Source: Acidobacteriaceae bacterium dw_441
GTDB taxonomy: Bacteria > Acidobacteriota > Terriglobia > Terriglobales > Acidobacteriaceae
Reading direction: 5' to 3'
DNA length: 64,000 nucleotides
Assembly: GCA_018449715.1 (NCBI GenBank)
Contig: JAAVVA010000001.1
Span: forward strand, 1,922,001 to 1,986,000
Numbering within the stretch: the first letter of the stretch is position 1; every line of letters starts with the position of its first letter. Of the stretch, positions 43,339 to 50,605 are shown piece after piece. A model generated the notes under the pieces. The model ran no database searches and was not told where the DNA came from. It saw nothing but the letters and a program-made list of their open reading frames with translations. The translations under genes and the position numbers were made by a program.

Positions 43339-43863
43339 CTACCACTCGCCGTTCTTGATGAGCTTCTTGATCTTGCGGATGGTCAGATCCTTCTTCAGGC
43401 GGCTGAGGCGTTCGATGAAGAGGATGCCGTCGAGATGGTCGATCTCGTGCTGGAAGGCGCGGGCCAGAAGCTCCTCGCCCTCGATCTCGAACCACTCGCC
43501 CTTGACGTTCTGCGCCCGCACCTTCACCTTCGCGGCGCGCTTCACCTTGTCGCGGATGTCGGGCAGCGAGAGGCAACCCTCTTCCTCGTACAGAGAACCC
43601 TCGCGCTCGATGATCTCCGGGTTGATGAGGACGATCTTCTCCTCGGGGTTCTTCTTGAAGCTGACGTCGATGACGGTCAGGCGCTTCGATAGCCCGATCT
43701 GCGGCGCGGCAAGACCGATGCCATGCGCCTCGTACATGGACTCGAACATCTCCTCGACCAGCGTCTTCAGCTCGTCGTCGAAGACCATGATCTCCTCACC
43801 GCGTTTGGAGAGGATAGGGTCGGGATACTTTACGATCTCGTGGATCTTTGTCTTCTTTGCCAC
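43339..43863 (-). CDS. def: Peptide deformylase
   Basis: A 174-residue iron/zinc metallohydrolase that removes the formyl group from new proteins. All three motifs are present: GIGLAAPQIG, EGCLSLP and QHEIDHLDG (two His and the Glu catalyst; Cys of EGCLS as the third ligand). The start is a GTG at 43863, one base after the aroC stop, so translation is coupled to aroC; the spacing of the ribosome site lies within the last aroC codons. It precedes fmt. The C-terminus is the short type-I form with a Lys-rich end. Confidence 0.96.
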   Translation of the reverse strand: MAKKTKIHEIVKYPDPILSKRGEEIMVFDDELKTLVEEMFESMYEAHGIGLAAPQIGLSKRLTVIDVSFKKNPEEKIVLINPEIIEREGSLYEEEGCLSLPDIRDKVKRAAKVKVRAQNVKGEWFEIEGEELLARAFQHEIDHLDGILFIERLSRLKKDLTIRKIKKLIKNGEW

Positions 43864-43864
43864 C

Positions 43865-45040
43865 TTAGTACGCTCTTATCTGCTCAAGATAGCCGTTGTA
43901 GTTGCGACTCAACTCTGCCAGCGAATCGCCACCGAATTTTTCCAGAACGAGGCGCGCAACGGCAAACGCGACCATCGACTCGGCTGCAACCCCAGCCGCC
44001 GGGACCACACAGACGTCGGAGCGTTCGTAGGCCGCCTTTACCGGCTCACGCGTCTCGAAGTTCACGCTCGACAGAGGCTTACGCAGCGTCGAGATGGGCT
44101 TCAGGTAGCCGCGCACGACGACGTCCTCGCCGTTGGAGATGCCTCCTTCAAGGCCTCCGGCGTTGTTGTGCTCGCGGGAGAACTTCGTGAATTTTTCTTC
44201 CGAACCTTCGTAGGCGATGGCGTCGTGAACGGTCGAGCCGTGCGACTCCGCAGCGGTGACGCCGCGGCCAATCTCGACCGCCTTCACTGCCTGCAGGCTC
44301 ATCACCGCCTGCGCGAGCAGACCGTCCAGACGCTCGTCCCAGTTGACGTGGGTTCCGATGCCGGGAGGCAGACCGTGAACGATCACCTCAAAGACTCCGC
44401 CGACGGTGTCTCCGGTGCGGAGCACGGCATCGACCTCGGCCTTCATGCGGACCTCGTCCTCGGGGTCGACGCAGTTGAGGAGAATCTCCTCCTTCTGCGA
44501 GAGGGCGACGATCTCATCCCACTGCGCGGGGCGGCTCAGCTCGGCCTTGCCCACGCGGATGACGTGCGAGAGCACCTCGATGCCGAGCGAGCGCAGCAGC
44601 AGCTTGGCCAGCGCACCTGAGGCGACGCGTGCCGTGGACTCGCGGGCGCTGGCGCGCTCGAGAACGTAGCGGGCGTCGGGAAAGTTGTACTTCAGGGCTC
44701 CGGCGAGGTCGGCGTGGCCGGGACGCGGCGAGGCGACTGCCTTGTGCTTCGCGGGGTCGCCCTCTTCGACGGGAAGAATCTCGGTCCAGTTCTTCCAGTC
44801 GTTGTTCGCAATGGTCATCGCAATCGGCGAACCGATGGTTTTGCCGTGGCGGACGCCGGAGAGGATGTGGGCGTGGTCGCGCTCAATACGCATACGTCCG
44901 CCGCGACCGTAGCCGCGCTGGCGCCGCCAAAGCTCGCGGCTGATGAACTCCTGATCGACCGGCACACCGGCCGGAAGACCGCTGACCAGGGCGACGAGAC
45001 TCTCGCCGTGGCTTTCCCCTGCTGTTGAAAATCGAAGCAT
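43865..45040 (-). CDS. aroC: Chorismate synthase
   Basis: A 391-residue FMN-dependent lyase, last step of the shikimate pathway. The start MLRFSTAGESHGESLVALVSG is the conserved entry motif; RPGHADLAGALKY and GNGEDV-type (NGEDVVVRGYLKPISTLRKPL) and RSDVCVVPAAGVAAESMVA are the other signatures. The ATG at 45040 is preferred over a TTG at 45052, which would be too close to AGGG. It is coupled to def. Together with aroK and aroB this shows an intact aromatic route, with genes scattered through the window. Confidence 0.95.
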   Translation of the reverse strand: MLRFSTAGESHGESLVALVSGLPAGVPVDQEFISRELWRRQRGYGRGGRMRIERDHAHILSGVRHGKTIGSPIAMTIANNDWKNWTEILPVEEGDPAKHKAVASPRPGHADLAGALKYNFPDARYVLERASARESTARVASGALAKLLLRSLGIEVLSHVIRVGKAELSRPAQWDEIVALSQKEEILLNCVDPEDEVRMKAEVDAVLRTGDTVGGVFEVIVHGLPPGIGTHVNWDERLDGLLAQAVMSLQAVKAVEIGRGVTAAESHGSTVHDAIAYEGSEEKFTKFSREHNNAGGLEGGISNGEDVVVRGYLKPISTLRKPLSSVNFETREPVKAAYERSDVCVVPAAGVAAESMVAFAVARLVLEKFGGDSLAELSRNYNGYLEQIRAY

Positions 45041-45141
45041 CGTGCTGCGCAACCCTTATGGTTCTGGCGTGAAGACCGAAAGTTCTATTGTAACAACGAT
45101 AGCGGCATCGGCATTCGTCCCGCACCAGAGACGGTAGGAGG

Positions 45142-46197
45142 CTAGTCCACCGTCGGTTCGATCTCCGAAAAGAGCGCCTGCTGCTCTTCGATCGGCTCAG
45201 GTGCAACAACCTCTGCGCCCGCTTTCAGATAAGCCTTCGAGTTGAAGAGGGGGCGCTCCATCGAGCGGACCCATTCAGTCGTCTCGGCGGCTCCCTTGCC
45301 CTGCGCCTCGGCGGCGGCGAAGGCATTGCGGAGGGTCTGCATCTTGGCCTCGAGGTCGTCGAGCGTGTTGAGAAGAAGCGCCTCGGGCGTCATGGGAAGC
45401 TTCGGCGAGCCGTACTCGTACTTGCCGTGGTGCGAGAGAATCATGTGCTCAACCAGGATGCGGAGCTTCTCCGGAAAGGGTTGAAGCTGACCTGCCTTCT
45501 CGATCAACATCCCCTGCGCGATGCTGATGTGACCGATGAGCTGCCCCTCAAGCGTGTAGCCGAAGCTCGACTTCCAGTACAGCTCGCGGGTCTTGCCGAT
45601 GTCGTGCAGGATAGCCCCGGTGACGAGCAGGTCGGGGTCGACCTCGGGGTAGAACGGAGCCGTGGCGAGGCAGACGCGCACGAGCGTGAGCACGTGCTCC
45701 AGCAGGCCGCCGATCCATGCGTGGTGCAGCACCTTGGCCGCGGGGGCGACACGGTAGGCCGCAGCAATCTCCGGGTCGTCGAGGAAGGCGAAGACCAGCC
45801 GCTGAAGGTCAAGGTTCGCAAAGCCGGAGACATAGCCGCGCAACTCCTCCCACATCTGGTCGATGTCGAAGTGGGTGACGGGAAGGTAGTCGGCGGGATC
45901 GATCTCGCTCTCTGCAGCGTGACGCAGCTTCTGGAGTCCCATCTGGAACTTGCCCTGATAACGCGTGACCTGCCCCTGCGCCTTGACGTAGCAGCCCTCG
46001 GACAAGGCACCGATGGAGTCGGCGAATTCGTCCCACATGATGCCGGGGAGCGAGCCGGTCTTGTCCGTCAGTGTGACCGAAAGAAACTGGCCACCGCCCT
46101 GGCGTCTTTCGCGAAGCTGCATCGAGGAGAGAACGAAGTAGGAGGTAACGGCGGAGTTTTCGAAGCGGGGCGCATCCGCGATAAAGAAGTCTTTCAT
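45142..46197 (-). CDS. YhaM-like 3'-5' exoribonuclease / HD-domain protein
   Basis: A 351-residue cytosolic protein: OB-fold nucleic-acid-binding N-terminus (QGGGQFLSVTLTDKTGSLPG; QGQVTRYQGKFQMGL) and a metal-binding HD domain (HHAWIGGLLEHVL, ILHDIGKTREL, MILSHHGKYEYGSPKLP). This is the layout of YhaM/CBF1 exoribonucleases of Gram-positive bacteria. It would shorten RNA from the 3' end, with metal. The C-terminal 60 residues are acidic and low-complexity. The start ATG at 46197 has a poor ribosome site. A phosphodiesterase of another type is the alternative. Confidence 0.85.
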   Translation of the reverse strand: MKDFFIADAPRFENSAVTSYFVLSSMQLRERRQGGGQFLSVTLTDKTGSLPGIMWDEFADSIGALSEGCYVKAQGQVTRYQGKFQMGLQKLRHAAESEIDPADYLPVTHFDIDQMWEELRGYVSGFANLDLQRLVFAFLDDPEIAAAYRVAPAAKVLHHAWIGGLLEHVLTLVRVCLATAPFYPEVDPDLLVTGAILHDIGKTRELYWKSSFGYTLEGQLIGHISIAQGMLIEKAGQLQPFPEKLRILVEHMILSHHGKYEYGSPKLPMTPEALLLNTLDDLEAKMQTLRNAFAAAEAQGKGAAETTEWVRSMERPLFNSKAYLKAGAEVVAPEPIEEQQALFSEIEPTVD

Positions 46198-46241
46198 CAG
46201 AAACAGAATACGCCGGAGGGCAGGCTTCTCCCGAACGCAAA

Positions 46242-46279
46242 AACGAAAGACGCGAGGCCAAAGCCTCGCGTCTTTCGTT
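46242..46279 (-). terminator. Perfect hairpin terminator after the PpiC gene
   Basis: A perfect 17-base inverted repeat, AACGAAAGACGCGAGGC and its complement, with loop CAAA. On the minus strand it follows the stop of the foldase gene by 26 bases and precedes the YhaM-like gene. Strong, with AACGAAAG/CTTTCGTT ends. Confidence 0.8.
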
Positions 46280-46304
46280 GCACCGCCGTAGCGGACCAGT
46301 GTTA

Positions 46305-48314
46305 TTAGTTCTGTGGAGCCGGAGCCGGCGTCGTCTGCTGCGGCTGTGGTTCAGCAGGAACGGCGGGGGCCGGAGGTGGGGTCGGCGTCAGGCCGTCCGG
46401 AGTCGCTCCGAGGTTCGGGTTGACCGTCGGGGCTGGAGCGGGCGCAGGAGCCTCTTCCTTGTTGACCGGCTGGTTCTGCAGACGCTCCTTAGGATCGCCC
46501 TTCTTGCGAACCTTCTTCTTCTTGGTCGCCGTGTCTCCACTCAAGCCGAGCGGAGCCGCCTGCTGCTTCTGGTCCTGGTTTTCGTCGTGCGTGGCAGCCA
46601 CGGGAGTAAACGCGGCCTTCTGCTTCACCACCGCTTCCTTCTTGGCAGCCTTCTCGGCAGCTTCGGTCTTGGCGCGGGAGGCATAGCGGGTCTTGCCGGT
46701 CGACGCGGGCTTGGGAGCCAGCGGATCGTCACCCACACCGCTCAGAACCTGCGTCGTTCCCTCAAGAGGAGCGATCGCGGTTCCAGGAGCAACCGCCGCA
46801 CCGGCATCGCCAGCCTGCGTCGAAGCAGCCTCACCCGCTCCAACTCCAACCGCCGTCTCCTGCGGTCCGGGAGGAAGCGCGTTGCGCGGAGCCTGTCCAA
46901 AGCGGACCTTCTCGCGCTTGATCTTCTTCGGCTTCGAAGGCTTGCCGTTGCTCACAGCCTTCGGGGCGGCGGAAACAGTGGGAGAGGGGGCATTCGCTGC
47001 GGCAGTCTCGGTCGGGGCCGCCGAAGCAGCATCCGAAGTGGCCGCCGGGGCGGAAGATGCCGCCGCAGAGGCGGGAGCCGATACAGCCGGGGCTGCAGCC
47101 TTCGTAGCGGCTGGCGTCCTGTTCGCCGCGGAGAAACGTCCGCCGCGGTCGAAGCGCTGCTTCTCGGGCTTCTCCTTCTTCTTGGCAGCCGGAGGCGTGT
47201 ACGCGCTGAAGACCGGCTTGGTCTGGCGCGGGCTGGCTCCGGCATCCACGAAGCCGGGCTTGATGTCGATGTAGGCGTCCTCACGCAGCTTCGTCAGGTA
47301 GGCGCGCAGAGCGGGCTGCATCTGCTGCATGTACATCGCCTCCTGAATCTGCGGCTCGATGTCCTTGAGCGCAGGCACACCGGCCTGCTGGTGCTCGGTC
47401 ACCTTGAGGATGACGAAGCCCTGCCGGGTGCGGATAGGAGCGGTCACTCCACCAGCGGGAAGCACGAAGGTCTGGTCTTCCAGCACCTTGGCAAGCCCGC
47501 CGCGCTTCCACTCACCGAGATCGCCTCCCTGCGAGGCGGTCGGTCCGCCGGAGTTTGCCTTGGCAATATCCTCGAAGCTCTCCCCAGCCTTGATGCGGGT
47601 GGCAAATCCCTCAGCCTTGGCCTGTGCCTGAGCGATGATTGCGTCGGTGGCATCAGGAGGCGTGGGGACGAGAATCTCGCTCAGGCGAACCTGCTCGGGC
47701 TGAGCAAACTCGTTCTTGTGAGCATCGTAGTAGGTCTGCTCCTGCCCCTGGGTCATCTGAAGATGGCGGCCCACCTCGTCGCGGACGACCTGCTGGGTCA
47801 GAATGTTGTTCCGGATGCCGGCCTTGAAGTCCTCGAAGGAGACGCCCTGCTGGCGCGCTGCCCTCTCAAGGTCCTCCATCGTGTCCATGTGGTTCTGCTT
47901 GCGAATCTCGTCGAGACGGCGAACGACTTCAGCGTCGGCGTTCAGCCCCAGCTCCTTCGCGCGCGAGAGGAGAAGCTGCTGGTCGATCATGTCGCGCAAC
48001 AGGTTCTTCTGACGCTCCGAGGCCTCTTCCGGAGACGCCTGATTCTGTTGATTTTCTGCCGCCAACTGCCGGACACTGCGCTCCATGTCGGTGCGACTGA
48101 TGATCTGGTCGTTGACGCGAGCGACGACGTCCTCAACCACGGTTCCATCCGGGGTGATGGGGGTAGGCGTCGGCAGAGTTATCTGTTGCGGCTGCGGGGT
48201 GTTCGGAACCGACAGCGGACTCTGGTAGCGCGGCGTCTGAGCCAGCGCCGCAACCGGCAGCATCAGCAGGCCCAGCCCGCATGCTGCCATGAACTGCGAA
48301 TTTCTAAAGGTCAT
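46305..48314 (-). CDS. Periplasmic parvulin-type peptidyl-prolyl isomerase with long low-complexity tail
   Basis: A 669-residue exported protein. Signal peptide 1-26 (AALAQ), a SurA-like N-terminal chaperone part (VVEDVVARVNDQIISRTDMER to about residue 180), and one PpiC/rotamase domain at about 190-300 (VRLSEILVPTP; GESFEDIAKANSGGPTASQGGDLGEW; VTAPIRTRQGFVILKV). About residues 320-669 are Ala/Pro/Lys/Thr-rich and look disordered, with repeats of KKKEKPEK and PAAT type segments. Start at ATG 48314, or GTG 48320. It is divergent from the S41 protease. It probably helps outer-membrane or exported proteins fold. Confidence 0.9.
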   Translation of the reverse strand: MTFRNSQFMAACGLGLLMLPVAALAQTPRYQSPLSVPNTPQPQQITLPTPTPITPDGTVVEDVVARVNDQIISRTDMERSVRQLAAENQQNQASPEEASERQKNLLRDMIDQQLLLSRAKELGLNADAEVVRRLDEIRKQNHMDTMEDLERAARQQGVSFEDFKAGIRNNILTQQVVRDEVGRHLQMTQGQEQTYYDAHKNEFAQPEQVRLSEILVPTPPDATDAIIAQAQAKAEGFATRIKAGESFEDIAKANSGGPTASQGGDLGEWKRGGLAKVLEDQTFVLPAGGVTAPIRTRQGFVILKVTEHQQAGVPALKDIEPQIQEAMYMQQMQPALRAYLTKLREDAYIDIKPGFVDAGASPRQTKPVFSAYTPPAAKKKEKPEKQRFDRGGRFSAANRTPAATKAAAPAVSAPASAAASSAPAATSDAASAAPTETAAANAPSPTVSAAPKAVSNGKPSKPKKIKREKVRFGQAPRNALPPGPQETAVGVGAGEAASTQAGDAGAAVAPGTAIAPLEGTTQVLSGVGDDPLAPKPASTGKTRYASRAKTEAAEKAAKKEAVVKQKAAFTPVAATHDENQDQKQQAAPLGLSGDTATKKKKVRKKGDPKERLQNQPVNKEEAPAPAPAPTVNPNLGATPDGLTPTPPPAPAVPAEPQPQQTTPAPAPQN

Positions 48315-48584
48315 CGTCACTCGTTATCTCTGCCAGCATCCACGGACGGGCGGCCTGCACCCCACGCCACGCCTCCCTCGTTTGACGACCGAGGAGAGCG
48401 GACGACATCCGCGTCCCATCATTCTAACCCCCGCAAGCCTCCGTGGCGAAACCGTTTCGGGGCGGGCATCGGCTTACCTGCCGGTGCTATACTCCGTCTC
48501 AATAAAGAGGCGTCTATAGTAGAGACAGAAGCGTCTCGCGCAAGATCACTGCGCAGTTTTGCCGTTCTTGAGGTTATCGAATCG

Positions 48585-50210
48585 ATGGCACCCCGCACAC
48601 GCCGCGCAATGTTCTCCGTCACCGTCTTTCTGGCCACCTGCGCGGTGGCTGGTTCGTTCATCAACCAGAGAGTTGCCGCCCAGTCGGCGACCGACGAATC
48701 GACCCTGCGCGACAGCCTGCGCAACTTCACCAATGTCTATTCGCTGGTGGAGCAGAACTATGCTGACAAGCTGACCACGGATAAGACCGACAAGGTCATC
48801 TACGACGGCGCGATTCCGGGAATGCTGCACGTTCTGGACCCGCACTCGAACTTCTACGACCCGAAGGCCTACGCGCAGATGCGCGAGGACCAGCATGGCC
48901 GCTACTACGGCGTGGGCATGACGATCCAGCCGCAACCGGACCCGAACGCCAAGGGCGGAACCAGGATTGTCGTTCTGTACCCCTCTGAGGGAACTCCGGC
49001 CTTCCGTGCCGGAATCAAGCCGGGAGACGTGGTTCTCGCCGTCGATGGCAAGAGCACCGACGGAATGGACTCCGGGGCGGTAGCCTCGATGCTGAAGGGG
49101 CCACGCAATACGCACGTTCGCGTGACGATGGGACGCGAGGGCGCGCAGAAGAGCCTTGAGTTCGACCTGATCCGCGACGAGGTCGCGCGACACTCCGTCG
49201 ATCTCGCCTTCCTGATTCGGCCCGGCATCGGCTACATCCGCGTTTCGAGCTTCATGGAGACGACGAGCCGCGAGGTCGGCGAGGCTCTCGATAAGTTTGG
49301 TGAGATCAATGGTCTGGTCCTCGACCTGCGCAGCAATCCGGGCGGCCTGCTGAACGAGGCCGTCAACATGAGCGACAAGTTCCTTCAGAAGGGACAGATT
49401 GTCGTCTCGCAGCGCGGACGTGCCTTCCCCGACCAGGTCTATCGCGCAGCCCACGGGTCGGACACGAAGTACCCCATTGTGGTGCTGGTGAACAGGAACA
49501 CGGCCTCGGCCGCCGAGATCGTCTCGGGCGCGTTGCAGGACCACGATCGCGCCCTGATCGTCGGCGAGACGACCTTTGGCAAGGGTCTGGTGCAGACGGT
49601 CTTCCAGGTCTCGGAGAACACGGGACTCGCACTGACGACGTACCACTACTACACGCCGTCGGGTCGCCTGATTCAGCGCAACTACAACAATATTTCGCTG
49701 TACGACTACTACTTCGTACGCGACGGGGCGGCACAGCCCAAGGACAAGAGCAACCTTGAGGTGAAGCTGACGGACTCTGGCCGCACGGTGTATGGCGGCG
49801 GCGGAATTACTCCGGACGAGACGGTCGACAATATCAAGTCGAACCACTTCCAGGAGCAGCTGTTGCGCAACTATGCCTTCTTCAACTTCAGCAAGCATTA
49901 CATGGCGGTCCACGGCTCGGTGAACAAGGACTTCGTGGTGGACGATGCGGTGATGCAGGAGTTCAAGACCTTCCTGAAGTCGCAGCCCACGCCCGTTCCA
50001 TATACCGATCAGGACATTGCTGGCGTGCAGGACTGGCTGAAGCAGAGCATCAAGAGCGACCTGTTCACCTCGCAGTTCGGACAGCTTGAGGGCCTGAAGG
50101 TTCGGGCAGAGTGGGACCCGCAGGTCGCCAAGGCGGTCACCTTCCTTCCTGAGGCCCAGACCCTGCAGGACCACCTGCGGCTCGCGCAGAAGGCAAGCCT
50201 GAACAAGTAA
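48585..50210 (+). CDS. S41 C-terminal processing peptidase (CtpA-type)
   Basis: A 541-residue exported serine protease with a signal/anchor helix (MFSVTVFLATCAVAGSFINQ). It has a PDZ domain (GTPAFRAGIKPGDVVLAVDGKS) and the S41 core: LVLDLRSNPGGLLNEAV, then NRNTASAAEIVSGALQDHD with the Ser nucleophile and ETTFGKGLVQT with the catalytic Lys. The C-terminal part (about 130 residues beyond the core) is helical. These proteases degrade or trim periplasmic proteins and cell-wall enzymes. The start ATG at 48585 is after TTGAGG, with long spacing; the frame is open far upstream but that part is antisense to the PpiC gene. Confidence 0.93.
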   Translation: MAPRTRRAMFSVTVFLATCAVAGSFINQRVAAQSATDESTLRDSLRNFTNVYSLVEQNYADKLTTDKTDKVIYDGAIPGMLHVLDPHSNFYDPKAYAQMREDQHGRYYGVGMTIQPQPDPNAKGGTRIVVLYPSEGTPAFRAGIKPGDVVLAVDGKSTDGMDSGAVASMLKGPRNTHVRVTMGREGAQKSLEFDLIRDEVARHSVDLAFLIRPGIGYIRVSSFMETTSREVGEALDKFGEINGLVLDLRSNPGGLLNEAVNMSDKFLQKGQIVVSQRGRAFPDQVYRAAHGSDTKYPIVVLVNRNTASAAEIVSGALQDHDRALIVGETTFGKGLVQTVFQVSENTGLALTTYHYYTPSGRLIQRNYNNISLYDYYFVRDGAAQPKDKSNLEVKLTDSGRTVYGGGGITPDETVDNIKSNHFQEQLLRNYAFFNFSKHYMAVHGSVNKDFVVDDAVMQEFKTFLKSQPTPVPYTDQDIAGVQDWLKQSIKSDLFTSQFGQLEGLKVRAEWDPQVAKAVTFLPEAQTLQDHLRLAQKASLNK

Positions 50211-50236
50211 CGCTCACGCAGTTCGCTCAAAAACAG

Positions 50237-50275
50237 AACGGCCCACATTCCTCGCAGGATGTGGGCTGTTTTCAT
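50237..50275 (+). terminator. Hairpin terminator after S41 peptidase gene
   Basis: Stem AACGGCCCACAT / ATGTGGGCTGTT (one G-U pair) with a 10-base loop, followed by TTTTCATTTT. Starts 27 bases after the stop. Good terminator. Confidence 0.85.
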
Positions 50276-50341
50276 TTTGCAGGAACGATCACGCAGCACA
50301 AGGGATGCGCCATGCAGGACTTTTGATTTTCGTGGGATCAC

Positions 50342-50416
50342 TGGAGCGGGAGACCGGGATCGAACCGGCGACATTCAGCTTGGGAAGCTGACGTTCTGCC
50401 ACTGAACTACTCCCGC
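50342..50416 (-). tRNA. tRNA-Gly(CCC)
   Basis: On the minus strand the sequence folds as a standard tRNA: acceptor GCGGGAG / CTCCCGC, D-arm GTTC..GAAC, anticodon arm TCAGC-TTCCCAA-GCTGA with anticodon CCC, T-arm GCCGG-TTCGATC-CCGGT, discriminator T and an encoded CCA end. Length is 75 with CCA. It is a single gene with no neighbouring tRNA. The 3' end points to the S41 terminator. Such genes are frequent integration sites, but no integrase is near. Confidence 0.97.
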
Positions 50417-50605
50417 CTTTAGAATCAAAAGCTTATACCAGGACAACGTCTCTGGCGAGTTCTGTTTCATATTACTATGAAAACTCCCAGCGCTGCGCCA
50501 TGCTGTAATCAGCGGTACGAGTGAAACCAGTGATGACGCTCCTGCCCTTCCTCCCCTATCGCAACCTGAGATCGTAAACCTCCCCATCCCCCAGAAGGAT
50601 TTTTT

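Noticed and set aside
46278..50210. A single plus-strand frame of 1310 codons spanning the PpiC and S41 genes
   Set aside because: The first 769 codons are antisense to the well-supported PpiC gene, with Arg/Leu/Gly-rich nonsense residues. Only the part from 48585 has family motifs (PDZ and S41).
50342..50605. Genomic island inserted at tRNA-Gly
   Set aside because: No integrase, no direct repeat of the tRNA 3' end was seen downstream, and base composition of the following genes is like the rest.
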